Origin: an uncultured Gammaproteobacteria bacterium
GTDB lineage: Bacteria > Pseudomonadota > Gammaproteobacteria > CAMYKB01
DNA length: 64,000 bases
Direction: 5' to 3'
Assembly (NCBI GenBank): GCA_947258875.1
Contig: CAMYKB010000012.1
Coordinates: 46,572-110,571 of the forward strand
In this document: positions 1 to 8,928 of the stretch, piece after piece
Numbering within the stretch: position 1 is the stretch's first letter
How the letters are laid out: the number at the start of each line of letters is the position of its first letter
Position numbers and translations under genes: made by a program
The notes under the pieces: model-generated
Database searches by the model: none
The model's input: only the letters and a program-made list of their open reading frames with translations
Told to the model about the DNA's origin: nothing

Positions 1-178
1 CAGATCAAATGATGAAGAGGTAAGAAATCGCACGGGCCATGGTCTTGGCCTGCCGCTGGCGAGAGAAATCATCCAATTGCATCATGGCAACCTGCACGTA
101 GATAGCACGCTCGGCGAAGGCAGTGAGTTCATCATCGAACTCAGAAAAGAAGTCATGTTAATAGATAAGGCGAGCTAG
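1..178 (+). CDS. Sensor histidine kinase, C-terminal end (partial)
   Basis: The gene enters from the left edge and its last 58 codons are visible, reading in the frame that starts at base 2 and stopping with TAG at 176-178. The translation contains the G2 box of a GHKL ATPase (GHGLGLPLAREII), then a typical kinase C-terminus (GEGSEFIIEL). It should phosphorylate a response regulator, probably the receiver protein that starts 2 bases after its stop. The sensory and dimerisation domains lie outside the window, so the signal is unknown. Confidence 0.85.
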   Translation, partial: RSNDEEVRNRTGHGLGLPLAREIIQLHHGNLHVDSTLGEGSEFIIELRKEVMLIDKAS

Positions 179-180
179 AC

Positions 181-576
181 ATGAAGCGCATATTGATAGC
201 CGATGATGAACCGCATGTTGTGCGTGTCCTTAGGGTCGCTCTTGAGAAAGCAGGATTTGAGGTCGACTCCGCACCACATGGTGCTGCCGCGTTGGCACGA
301 ATCAACCAACAAACACCCGACGCCCTTATAACCGACATTCAAATGCCACATATGACAGGTGAAGAGTTATGCGCGCAAATTCAGGAAATATATCCCAGGC
401 GCGAATTCCTGATACTTGTTTTGACATCAAGAACAGAAATTGAACATAGGGAATGGTCGCGTAATATAACTAACCTGTTATTTCTCGAAAAGCCCGTGAG
501 CATACGCAAGTTAACAGTGATGCTGGAAAATTACTTCGACACCGTTAAAACAACCGGGGATTACGAGTTTGGCTAA
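181..576 (+). CDS. Single-domain response regulator (REC only)
   Basis: This 131-residue protein is a CheY-like receiver with no output domain. The acidic pair D8/D9, phospho-acceptor D52 (in LITDIQMP), T82 and K104 (LEKP) are at the canonical places. The start codon follows the kinase stop almost directly, and the 3' end overlaps the GGDEF-EAL gene by 8 bases, so the three are probably co-transcribed. It likely passes the kinase signal by protein contact, either to the GGDEF-EAL protein or to the pilus ATPase; the partner is inferred from context only. Confidence 0.9.
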   Translation: MKRILIADDEPHVVRVLRVALEKAGFEVDSAPHGAAALARINQQTPDALITDIQMPHMTGEELCAQIQEIYPRREFLILVLTSRTEIEHREWSRNITNLLFLEKPVSIRKLTVMLENYFDTVKTTGDYEFG

Positions 577-2797
577 TAAAGCATTCAATTTGCTTGACTT
601 TGACAAGTATTCACGCCTGCTACGCAGCATATTCCCATCTGGCGCTGATGTCACGATTTGTAACATGGATGGTGACTTATTGTGGACAACCGACTTGTCA
701 GCAAGAAATCACAATATAGATGCTGCAGCATTCCTTAAGAGCACGCTATCAGTAAAATCGTCAGATATTGAAACAGTAAGGCACAGCAAGCTGGGCGATG
801 GTAACTTCTTGTACAGCATGGTAATGACAAACGATTCAGGTGAACAGATTGGTGCACTTGCGCTGGTCGTTGATTGCACAATCAAAAACCATAAACCACA
901 CAGCAATGATATAGCGGAGGAATTTTTGCAGGGCATAGCCGCCTGCATAAAGAGCGAACACCAAATAGTTGCGGAACTGGATGGCATGGCAGGAGAATTG
1001 GCAGAGCGCTACGATGAACTCAACCTGGTTTATGATACGGACGATCATGTCAATGGCTTGCAGGAAGCGCGTTTCGCACTACAGATATTGGTGGATAACT
1101 GTGCAACGTATATGGACGTTGGCATGAGTACATTGCTACTACCAGACAGAAAAATATGTATCAGCCACATAAAAGATGAAAACCTTTCGGCGGAAAAAGC
1201 ATCAATTGTCAGCCGCTTAAGAAAAGGTATATTTAGCACCTCTGCAGCAAGCAAATGCGGCACGGTCGTCAATTCGCAAATGGGGGCTCGAAAAGCTCTC
1301 TCCATCCCTGTGCTGGGCGGCGATGGCAATGTTACCGGCATACTCGCCACTATAAAAAATAGTCAAATGCCGGACTATACCAACAGTGACCGCAATCTAC
1401 TGGAAGTCATGTCCAGGAAGGTTACAAAAATTCTGCAGACTGTCTACGACCCGCTTACAGGACAATTAAATAGGTCTGGTTATGAATATCATGTTCGTCA
1501 GAATTTACTAGCCTCACAAGAGCAAGGCACGACTCACTGCATTCTAGACCTTGATATAGATGACCTGCAAATCATTAATGACACCATCAGTTACCAGGCC
1601 GGTGATGAGATAATAAAGAATGTAGCAAAAGTCATAGATGATTTGATTCGCGATACTGACATTCTGTCCAGAACCGGCGGTGACGAATTCGGAGTCTTAC
1701 TCGATAATTGCACATTAGAAGATGGCGAGAGTGTTGCAGAGAAGATTCGCCTCACAATAACCGCACTCGAATATACATGGCAGGATCAGAGAATTGAGAT
1801 CAGCACGACGATCGGGGTTGCGGCCATAACACCGGATTCAGAAAGTCCTGCGAGCGTTATCAGCACTGCAGAAGTCGCTCGCAACGCAGCCAAGGAATCG
1901 GGAAAGAACAGAGTGCAGGTATACAAAAAAGGCAATAGTGATCTTATACGCCGAAAAGGCGAAATGCAGTGGGTAAGTCGCATCAAGAACGCATTACGCG
2001 AAAACCGTTTTCAGATTTACAGCCAGGTGATAGTACCATTGAGCAATAGGTCAGAAAATTTCCATGTGGAGATACTGCTGCGCCTTAGAGATGAAAACGG
2101 CGACATTCTGACGCCATGGGCGTTTATCCCTGCTGCAGAGCGCTATCATCTCATGCCTGACATCGACAAATGGGTGATAAATAAAACCCTGTCCGAATTC
2201 GTCCGGATCTGGAAAACAGACTGGGCTAAGAGTGCACAAGTATCTATCAACCTATCAGGCCAATCCATGAGTGCTCGCGACTTTCTTGGCTTCGTTATCG
2301 AACAACTGGGTCGCGAGGGCGTAGTAGCCAAAAACATTTGTTTCGAAATTACAGAATCAGCAGCAATTGAGAATATTGATGAGGCCAAAGAATTTATCTC
2401 TTCAATCAGAAAGCGGGGCTGCCGGTTCTCGCTTGATGATTTTGGGACAGGGTTAAGCTCATTCGCCTATCTAAAAAACCTTTCCGTGGATTACCTGAAG
2501 ATCGATGGTAGTTTTGTTAAGGAAATTATTGATGATCCAGTCTCTAATACAATGGTATCAGCCATCAACCAGGTAGGCCATGTCATGGGGCTTGAAACGC
2601 TTGCTGAATTCGTCGAAAACCAGGCCATTATGAACCGTCTTGCCGAATTAGGTATTGATTATGCCCAAGGATATGGCATAGGCAAGCCAATGCCATTAGA
2701 AAAATATCTCGACGAAATCTCGAATATTCAGCGTGCCCCGCCTGGGAAAGGAAAATCTCAGACGAGAGGGCTACGCGCCGTTAGCAATAAAAGCTGA
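569..2797 (+). CDS. GGDEF-EAL cyclic-di-GMP turnover protein
   Basis: This 742-residue cytoplasmic protein lacks obvious membrane segments. Its N-terminal ~310 residues resemble a GAF-type sensor region but show no decisive motif. The GGDEF domain (~325-475) carries GGDEF at 370-374 and an RxxD inhibitory site (R361, D364) five residues before it. The EAL domain (~485-730) has E501 in EILLR, NLSGQS, EITES, DDFG, LKIDG, AEFVE and QGYGIGKP, so all usual metal and catalytic residues appear present. It could therefore make and break c-di-GMP. Its place between a two-component pair and an MshEN-type ATPase suggests local control of pilus activity. Confidence 0.92.
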   Translation: MANKAFNLLDFDKYSRLLRSIFPSGADVTICNMDGDLLWTTDLSARNHNIDAAAFLKSTLSVKSSDIETVRHSKLGDGNFLYSMVMTNDSGEQIGALALVVDCTIKNHKPHSNDIAEEFLQGIAACIKSEHQIVAELDGMAGELAERYDELNLVYDTDDHVNGLQEARFALQILVDNCATYMDVGMSTLLLPDRKICISHIKDENLSAEKASIVSRLRKGIFSTSAASKCGTVVNSQMGARKALSIPVLGGDGNVTGILATIKNSQMPDYTNSDRNLLEVMSRKVTKILQTVYDPLTGQLNRSGYEYHVRQNLLASQEQGTTHCILDLDIDDLQIINDTISYQAGDEIIKNVAKVIDDLIRDTDILSRTGGDEFGVLLDNCTLEDGESVAEKIRLTITALEYTWQDQRIEISTTIGVAAITPDSESPASVISTAEVARNAAKESGKNRVQVYKKGNSDLIRRKGEMQWVSRIKNALRENRFQIYSQVIVPLSNRSENFHVEILLRLRDENGDILTPWAFIPAAERYHLMPDIDKWVINKTLSEFVRIWKTDWAKSAQVSINLSGQSMSARDFLGFVIEQLGREGVVAKNICFEITESAAIENIDEAKEFISSIRKRGCRFSLDDFGTGLSSFAYLKNLSVDYLKIDGSFVKEIIDDPVSNTMVSAINQVGHVMGLETLAEFVENQAIMNRLAELGIDYAQGYGIGKPMPLEKYLDEISNIQRAPPGKGKSQTRGLRAVSNKS

Positions 2798-2877
2798 ATT
2801 TCGAGAACAATAGTTAAATTGGAACCGTATGAAGCACTTGGTTTTTTTAATGGATTACAGCAGGACAAGAATACATC

Positions 2878-4938
2878 ATGAGCGCAACTGAGGAACACAT
2901 CAAGGCTGAGATCATGCATACCCAGATCGGTGTCATGACCTATCTTGCGCCCAAAGGTGTGCTATCCAATGAATCCGGGATAGCGGAATTACACGAATCC
3001 GTCAACGAATGCCTGCAGGCATTCGAAACTCAGATTGTAATCGACCTGGCAAAAGTGCAAAGACTGAATAGCGCAGCGCTGGAGTCCCTGCTGGATATAC
3101 AGGAAAAACTGGTAAAGGTCGGCGGCTGGTTGAAGGTTGCTCAGCTCAATTCACTCATTCGCGAGATTTTTTACATCACTGATTTCGCTGAATATGTTTG
3201 CATGGTCGAGCCTGAGGCAGGCAATGACAATGAATATTACCCCAAAACATCTGGCGACAATAAACTACGCCTGGGCGACATCCTTGTTGAGCGCGGCCTC
3301 ATCACCGAGGCAAGAATTTCAGAAGCCATACGCTTGCAGAAAAAACTCGACAAACGCATGGGGCAGATCATCATTGACAAAGGCTGGGTTTCTGAAAATG
3401 ACGTACTTACCGCACTTGCCCAACAGCTCTCCGTACCCTTTGTCAGCCTGCGGACCGGCATCTACGACCCCGATATCGTTGAACAGCTTGATGTTGAAAC
3501 CGCCACCAGACTCAAAGTGCTACCATTATTCAAGGTCCGCGGCGCCTTGTCACTGGCAACAGCCGATCCACAGGCCATACATAGTTTCGACGAGATCGAA
3601 GAACGGCTTAACTGCCGCGTTCGACCCGTGCTGGCACGGCGCGAAGACATACTCAAGACTATCAACGAAGCGTACGCTGGAGATCGTTATACCGCCGAGT
3701 TAATTACAGAGATCGATGAAGACTTTGAAGTCATTGAGAACACCACCCCTGATGACTACTCGACGATTGACGAGATGGCAGCGGAAAGCCCGGTCATCAA
3801 CCTGGTTAATTCAATTATACAGCGTGCGGTACACGACGGCGCCAGTGATATTCATATTGAACCTTCGCGCACCAAGTCAAGGGTTCGTTACCGTATCGAT
3901 GGTGTATTGTATGAAGTCATGACGCCCAAGAGCGAACTACACGCAGCCCTGGTTTCTAGGCTCAAAGTTATGGCCAATCTGGATATTGCAGAACGCCGCA
4001 TTCCACAGGACGGCCGCATCCAGGTTCATACGCAAGGCCGTTCAGTCGATCTACGCTTCAGTTCATTGCCTGGTTTGTTCGGAGAAAAAATCGTACTGCG
4101 CGTGCTGGATAAAAACCAGGCCATACTTGATGTCAACAAACTGGGCATGACTGACGACAATCTTTCATGCTTCAAAGAGCTGCTCGAACGTAGTCACGGT
4201 TTGATTCTCGTTACCGGGCCCACGGGTAGCGGCAAGACTACCAGCCTTTATGCTGCGCTGAATTACTTGAACAGTATTGAAAAAAATATTGTCACCATCG
4301 AAGATCCCGTTGAATACCAGGTTGAGATAGTTAACCAAAATGAGGTCAAAAACAAAATCGGCCTGACTTTTGCGAAAGTATTGAAACATGTGCTGCGACA
4401 GGACCCCGATATCATCATGGTGGGCGAAATCCGGGAACGCGAAACTGCAGAGATCGCTGTACAGGCAGCATTGACAGGCCATCTGGTGCTTTCCACACTA
4501 CACACCAATGACAGCGTAGGCGCCATTACTCGCATGATCGATATGGGGATTGAACCTTATCTTTTGTCATCAGCATTGATAGGCGTTGTTGCGCAACGCC
4601 TGGTAAGAATGATTTGCCCATCCTGCAAAACCAGTTTCCTTGCACCACCCGATGTCATTGCACATTATGGTTGGGACTCACAAGCCAACATCCGTCTGCA
4701 TAAAGGACGGGGATGCCCTGAATGCTATGACTCGGGTTACAAGGGCCGTCTCGGCGTACATGAAATGCTGCAAGCCGATGAGGCACTACAAAAACTCGTC
4801 ATTTCTAACCCCAGTCGCGACGAGCTAACGTCATATCTTATGGAGAATAAAGTTAGGACACTATTCGATGATGCCTTGGATCGCTCACTGGAGGGATCTA
4901 CTACGCTTGAAGAAGTATCCCGCGTTATTAGCAACTAG
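2878..4938 (+). CDS. mshE: Pilus assembly ATPase (MshE/GspE/PilB family) with N-terminal STAS domain
   Basis: This 686-residue hexameric-type secretion ATPase should power pilus or pseudopilus polymerisation at the inner membrane. Residues ~10-118 form a STAS (anti-anti-sigma-like) domain (e.g. VIDLAKVQRLNSAALESLL), which is not a standard part of the family. Residues ~129-275 are an MshEN module with the tandem pattern RLGDILVERGLIT and MGQIIIDKGWVS, known in MshE to bind c-di-GMP. The ATPase core has Walker A GPTGSGKTT (447-455), the Asp/Walker B region around 509-517 and a CPSC/CPEC zinc site (C580, C583, C613, C616). The platform protein follows 11 bases downstream. Confidence 0.93.
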   Translation: MSATEEHIKAEIMHTQIGVMTYLAPKGVLSNESGIAELHESVNECLQAFETQIVIDLAKVQRLNSAALESLLDIQEKLVKVGGWLKVAQLNSLIREIFYITDFAEYVCMVEPEAGNDNEYYPKTSGDNKLRLGDILVERGLITEARISEAIRLQKKLDKRMGQIIIDKGWVSENDVLTALAQQLSVPFVSLRTGIYDPDIVEQLDVETATRLKVLPLFKVRGALSLATADPQAIHSFDEIEERLNCRVRPVLARREDILKTINEAYAGDRYTAELITEIDEDFEVIENTTPDDYSTIDEMAAESPVINLVNSIIQRAVHDGASDIHIEPSRTKSRVRYRIDGVLYEVMTPKSELHAALVSRLKVMANLDIAERRIPQDGRIQVHTQGRSVDLRFSSLPGLFGEKIVLRVLDKNQAILDVNKLGMTDDNLSCFKELLERSHGLILVTGPTGSGKTTSLYAALNYLNSIEKNIVTIEDPVEYQVEIVNQNEVKNKIGLTFAKVLKHVLRQDPDIIMVGEIRERETAEIAVQAALTGHLVLSTLHTNDSVGAITRMIDMGIEPYLLSSALIGVVAQRLVRMICPSCKTSFLAPPDVIAHYGWDSQANIRLHKGRGCPECYDSGYKGRLGVHEMLQADEALQKLVISNPSRDELTSYLMENKVRTLFDDALDRSLEGSTTLEEVSRVISN

Positions 4939-4949
4939 ACAGGTTCACT

Positions 4950-6083
4950 ATGCCACTAGAAATGCCCCCACAAGTTGTCAGTGAAAAACCACAAAACCGA
5001 TTTGTCCAAAACATGACAAACTGGCAGGAGCTGTTACACAAGAAGGGCAAGGTGGCGGATAAGGATCGGATGTTTTTTACGGAACAGCTTTCTCTAATGC
5101 TGGAAACAGGTGCCAGCCTGCCGCAGGCATTAACTACCCTCAAGGCACAGTCTGATAATCCGGCCATGGCCTACCTCATCGATGATCTAATGAACAATAT
5201 CACCGAAGGTAATACTTTCTCATATGCATTATCCTTGCACCCGGAGGTATTCAGCACGACATATATTAATCTGGTTGCCGCCAGTGAAAGGGGTGGTTTT
5301 ATGCATCAGGTACTGACACAGCTCCAGGAGATGGAACAAAAACGCGAGGAGTTGCGCAACACACTGGTTTCTTCATTTTCATACCCCGCGTTCCTGGTTT
5401 TTTTCTCTTTTGCTGTAGTCGTTTTTGTGCTGGTTGTCGTATTCCCCAAGTTCGGTGACATGTTTGCGAGCATTGAGGATCAATTACCCGCTACCACCAT
5501 CGGGCTAATGGCAGCCAGTAATATCTTGACACAGTACTGGATATTCATCCTTGGTGGCATCATGGTTTGTATGCTATTCCTGAGATACTGGTTAAAAAGT
5601 CCTGATGGAATACGGTATCTGGATAGCTTTAAGCTGGGTGCGCCTGTGCTGAAAGATGTCTTTATTAAACTGTACCTGGTGCAATCACTACGCGTCATGA
5701 GCCTGTCACTACGCAATGGTGTTAGCGTTATGGATACGCTGGCAGCCTGCAAGGGCGTGGTGCGTAACACCGTGTACCAACAATTCATTAACGACGTCGA
5801 GGCCCAGGTGCAGGAAGGTGCCGGGCTTGCCGTGGGATTCAACAAGACCGATTTCATACCCCCTATCGCCGAACAAATGATTACCACCGGCGAGGAAACA
5901 GGCAACCTGCCCAAGGTGATGGGACGTATCGCGGATTATTATGAACGCCAGTTATCGAAAAATCTGAAGGCGCTTTCAAAACTGGCTGAACCGATCATGT
6001 TACTGGTGATGGGTGTGGTGGTGGGTGTGCTGGTGAGCTCACTCATCCTGCCAATCTTCAAACTTTCCCGCGCCGTCAGCTAA
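4950..6083 (+). CDS. mshG: Inner-membrane platform protein (MshG/GspF/PilC family)
   Basis: This 377-residue polytopic protein couples the ATPase to the growing pilus. Two T2SSF domains are visible: a cytoplasmic one at ~45-145, and another at ~245-365 containing the conserved stretch MITTGEETGNLPKVMGRIADYY. Hydrophobic segments lie near 148-172, 190-215 and the C-terminal ~345-370. Length is slightly below the ~400 residues usual for the family because the N-terminal lead is short. It directly follows the ATPase gene, as in MSHA and type II secretion clusters. Confidence 0.93.
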   Translation: MPLEMPPQVVSEKPQNRFVQNMTNWQELLHKKGKVADKDRMFFTEQLSLMLETGASLPQALTTLKAQSDNPAMAYLIDDLMNNITEGNTFSYALSLHPEVFSTTYINLVAASERGGFMHQVLTQLQEMEQKREELRNTLVSSFSYPAFLVFFSFAVVVFVLVVVFPKFGDMFASIEDQLPATTIGLMAASNILTQYWIFILGGIMVCMLFLRYWLKSPDGIRYLDSFKLGAPVLKDVFIKLYLVQSLRVMSLSLRNGVSVMDTLAACKGVVRNTVYQQFINDVEAQVQEGAGLAVGFNKTDFIPPIAEQMITTGEETGNLPKVMGRIADYYERQLSKNLKALSKLAEPIMLLVMGVVVGVLVSSLILPIFKLSRAVS

Positions 6084-6238
6084 CCGTTCGCCTAAAGAAT
6101 TCCTGAAAACTGCCGACATTATGCCCATAGGGGCAGGTTTGCCGTGCTTGCGCATTAAAACCCCTTAAAACAAGCAGATCCTGACCTGCTTAGCGTGCAC
6201 CCGCGACACACGGTCACCTGGTCGTCACCAGCGGCCAT

Positions 6239-6265
6239 TAAAGTTTACTGCGCGACGGCCGATAA
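6239..6265 (+). promoter_or_regulatory. Sigma-28 (FliA) promoter of the pilin operon
   Basis: The -35 element TAAAGTTT (6239-6246) is followed by an 11-base spacer and the -10 element GCCGATAA (6258-6265). Both match the enterobacterial FliA consensus at all 16 positions with the standard spacing. Transcription would start near 6272, about 38 bases before the GspG-like pilin start codon. Functional use is inferred. Confidence 0.85.
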
Positions 6266-6309
6266 ATAAGCACGAATCATCAATTATTGGAACATATGGA
6301 GTACACATA

Positions 6310-6876
6310 ATGGACAGTCATTCTTATTCAGTACAACGGGGTTTCACTCTGGTCGAGTTGTTAATCGTGGTCATCATCCTGGCCATCTTGGCGGCTATCG
6401 TCGTGCCGCAGTTTGCATCCTCCACCGAGGACGCCAAACTGTCGTCACTGGATTCCAATCTGGCCAATGTGCGCTCAGCGATGGACCTGTATTACCAACA
6501 GCACGGCGGCCGTTATCCTGGTCAATACAGGGAGACCAACGGTACCACTCTATCAGGCAATGACGCAGACAAACTCGCGGCATTAAAAGCACAATTGACA
6601 CTATATACCGATGTCAATGGCAAGACTGCGACCGTCAAGGACGCCACCTTCAAATACGGTCCCTACTTCAAGAAGGAAAACCTGCCAGCCAACCCCATCA
6701 CCGATTCAAATGATGTGGCGTTCCAGGGCACCGCCGCGCTGGGCATGACGGGTGTAGCTGATCCATTTGCTACCACACCGGCAAAAGGCTGGAAGTACGA
6801 TGTCGTCACTGGCCAGTTTATCGCCAATGACGCGCGCACCATTCCTAATACCACGACTACCTACGACAAGCGCTAA
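6310..6876 (+). CDS. Major pilin / GspG-like pseudopilin
   Basis: This 188-residue protein has a short positive leader and a class III prepilin cleavage site G|FTLVE. A ~20-residue hydrophobic helix follows (LLIVVIILAILAAIVVPQF), then DAKLSSLDSNLANVRSAMDLYYQQ, typical of GspG/MshA-type subunits. Position +5 Glu is present. It is the first gene behind a perfect sigma-28 promoter and is the best candidate for the major subunit. The prepilin peptidase that would process it is not encoded in the window. Confidence 0.88.
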   Translation: MDSHSYSVQRGFTLVELLIVVIILAILAAIVVPQFASSTEDAKLSSLDSNLANVRSAMDLYYQQHGGRYPGQYRETNGTTLSGNDADKLAALKAQLTLYTDVNGKTATVKDATFKYGPYFKKENLPANPITDSNDVAFQGTAALGMTGVADPFATTPAKGWKYDVVTGQFIANDARTIPNTTTTYDKR

Positions 6877-6902
6877 TCGCTATAGCGTACAGATGGATAA
6901 GT

Positions 6903-7451
6903 ATGAGGTGTACAGCTGACAAGGGAATGTCGCTACTGGAAATACTGGTAGTCATCAGCATCATGGGGATCGTCACAGTAGTGGCGATCCCCAATTTGTC
7001 ATCAACGGACGAAAAGAAACTTGATGTCGTTGCCAATGAAGTTGCCCAGGCCATACGCTTTACACGCAGCGAGGCGATACGAACCGGTAAACCCCATGGC
7101 ATTAGTGCCACCGTCAACGCTCAGCGGCTGCGCGTTTATGAACTCAAAGAAGTCTTTGGCTTTCCTGCCCCCGACTATTCGGTACGCAACCCCGTCGACA
7201 AGAAACTCTACGACCTGCAATTTGCTAATGAGCCGGGATGGCGAGGGGTCAGCCTTACCAACATCTATTTCAAATTCGTGGGTATCGCCACACCGCAGGA
7301 CGACATCGGCTTCGATCCCACAGGGTTACCCAAGCATGAAAGTGCAGGATCCATTTCCATGCTTGAGCAGGCAACGCTCACGCTCGGATACGCGGGGCAC
7401 CAACGCACAGTGATCGTGGCACCCATAACAGGGCGGGTGACCATCCAATGA
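6903..7451 (+). CDS. GspH-like minor pseudopilin
   Basis: This 182-residue protein has leader MRCTADKG, cleavage before MSLLE (+5 Glu) and a hydrophobic helix through VVAIPNL. A GspH/FimT-like region follows with AIRFTRSEAIRTG near residues 50-62. It lies 26 bases after the G-like gene, and its end overlaps the next minor pilin by 4 bases (ATGA), so translation is probably coupled. It corresponds to MshC/FimU-type minor subunits that help initiate pilus assembly; the equivalence is inferred from motif and order. Confidence 0.83.
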   Translation: MRCTADKGMSLLEILVVISIMGIVTVVAIPNLSSTDEKKLDVVANEVAQAIRFTRSEAIRTGKPHGISATVNAQRLRVYELKEVFGFPAPDYSVRNPVDKKLYDLQFANEPGWRGVSLTNIYFKFVGIATPQDDIGFDPTGLPKHESAGSISMLEQATLTLGYAGHQRTVIVAPITGRVTIQ

Positions 7452-7939
7452 AAGCGTTGAAAGCGAGCCAACCTGGAGCACAACGCCAGCGCGGCCTATC
7501 CTATGTCGAAGTGCTGGTCGCGATGGCACTCATCGCCGTTAGCCTGATACCGGCGCTGGATGCATTACAGACCGGCATATTGGGTGCAGGCGTTCATGAG
7601 TCCTACGCCGTGGAACACTACCACGTGACCGCCAAGACGGAAGAAATACTGGCACAACCCTTCGGCAGCCTTTTGTCTGCAGCCGCCGCAGCCGGCAACC
7701 CGAACACACTGAGCAGCTACACCGAAGCCGCAGGTACGCCAAACCGGCGCCTGGTGTACCTCTCCTTTTACGATGCCGATAACTCCGATGGCGACAACGA
7801 TCCATTTACTATTGCCGACGCCAACAGCGATGCTGATAACAACCCATACACGGGCAGTGATGTCGATATCAGCCTGCTATGGGTACGTGTGGTAATCGAA
7901 GCTACGGCACAGTCCATGGAAACACTGACCAGCAGATGA
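7448..7939 (+). CDS. GspI-like minor pseudopilin with acidic tail
   Basis: This 163-residue prepilin has cleavage site RG|LSYVE with +5 Glu and the hydrophobic helix VLVAMALIAVSLIPALDALQ. The C-terminal half holds an Asp/Asn-rich stretch at ~97-137 with DADNSDGDND and DANSDADNN, resembling calcium-binding loops. Both neighbours overlap it by 4 bases. It probably forms part of the pilus initiation (tip) complex with the H-, J- and K-like subunits. Calcium binding is a suggestion from composition only. Confidence 0.8.
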   Translation: MKALKASQPGAQRQRGLSYVEVLVAMALIAVSLIPALDALQTGILGAGVHESYAVEHYHVTAKTEEILAQPFGSLLSAAAAAGNPNTLSSYTEAAGTPNRRLVYLSFYDADNSDGDNDPFTIADANSDADNNPYTGSDVDISLLWVRVVIEATAQSMETLTSR

Positions 7940-8928
7940 AAAACAAACTATTTCAAGCTGGCCTAACGCTGACTGAGTTATTGCTTACAGTTGCGATCGC
8001 CTCGCTGATCATGACAGGCCTGGCCGGCGTTATCTCCCAGACACTGCAAGCGGAAGATGCCACGCGTGAGCACAATAACCTCACGCAACAGGCACGTTTT
8101 GCCATGCAGCGTATGGCCGCAGCCGTGCGGGGTACGCAGCGACTGATATTGCCGCTAGCAAATAATCCAAATACCGACTGGCGTGAAAACGTACGTGAAG
8201 AAACGGTACCTGCATCGCCGCCCGAGGGCAGTAGCACCAAGGCCACTGCGGTTCTTGCAGTCAGCTTGTCGCCGACTCAAGATTATGATGACGATGGATT
8301 CATGGATGCTGATAACGATAAGGATGGGCTGATCGACGAAGATATCGGCTCTGACAACAATGCTGACGGTACGTCAGGGCTAGTCAATATTGATGATGAT
8401 GGTGACGGGCTAGTCGATGAATCCAACAAGGAAGATGATGATGAAGATGAAGACACAGCAGGCACCAAAGACGAAGATCCGCTCAATGGCCTGGATGATG
8501 ATGGCGATGGCAGCGTTGATGAGGACATAGGTTCAGATACTAACGCGGACGGATTTCCCGGCTTGATGGGTACCGATGAAGATGGTGACAGCCAGATCGA
8601 TGAATCAAACAAGGAGGACGACGACGAAGATGAAGACGATCGTGGCACCATAGACGAAGATTGGTTAGATACGGTGGCTTTCCACCTAAATGGCTCGCGT
8701 CTTATAGAGCGTCAACCTGCGCTAACCGATGTCAACACCGATGGCTTAGTTACAGGCGCTGATTTCACTGAGAGCATCATCGCCGACAACGTCACGTATT
8801 TCCGCGTAGAACGCATCCCCCAAGGTGGCAACCGCGCAGTTTTAGTCGACATTACGCTGGAGCTGACCGGTGCCAGTGGCGAAGTCGTCAGCCTCAACAC
8901 CCGTGTACGCGTGGGGGGCACACCATGA
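7936..8928 (+). CDS. GspJ-like minor pseudopilin with Ca-binding-type repeat insert
   Basis: The ATG at 7936 is chosen because it overlaps the upstream stop (ATGA) and puts the prepilin site AG|LTLTE after a short leader; a longer frame from 7879 would bury it. The 330-residue product has the J-type N-terminus, then an unusual acidic region at ~116-242. This region has two long repeats, each containing DxDxDG-like loops (DDDGDGLVDE, DDDGDGSVDE) and a DNNADG/DTNADG element. Such loops resemble EF-hand or thrombospondin type 3 calcium sites. The normal J-like fold resumes afterwards (DTVAFHLNG, VTYFRVERI). Calcium would be expected to stabilise the tip. Confidence 0.82.
   Translation: MKNKLFQAGLTLTELLLTVAIASLIMTGLAGVISQTLQAEDATREHNNLTQQARFAMQRMAAAVRGTQRLILPLANNPNTDWRENVREETVPASPPEGSSTKATAVLAVSLSPTQDYDDDGFMDADNDKDGLIDEDIGSDNNADGTSGLVNIDDDGDGLVDESNKEDDDEDEDTAGTKDEDPLNGLDDDGDGSVDEDIGSDTNADGFPGLMGTDEDGDSQIDESNKEDDDEDEDDRGTIDEDWLDTVAFHLNGSRLIERQPALTDVNTDGLVTGADFTESIIADNVTYFRVERIPQGGNRAVLVDITLELTGASGEVVSLNTRVRVGGTP

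Noticed and set aside
8283-8651. Serine-rich minus-strand ORF of 122 codons
   Set aside because: It is the mirror of the Asp/Glu-rich repeat insert in the J-like pseudopilin; composition alone explains it.
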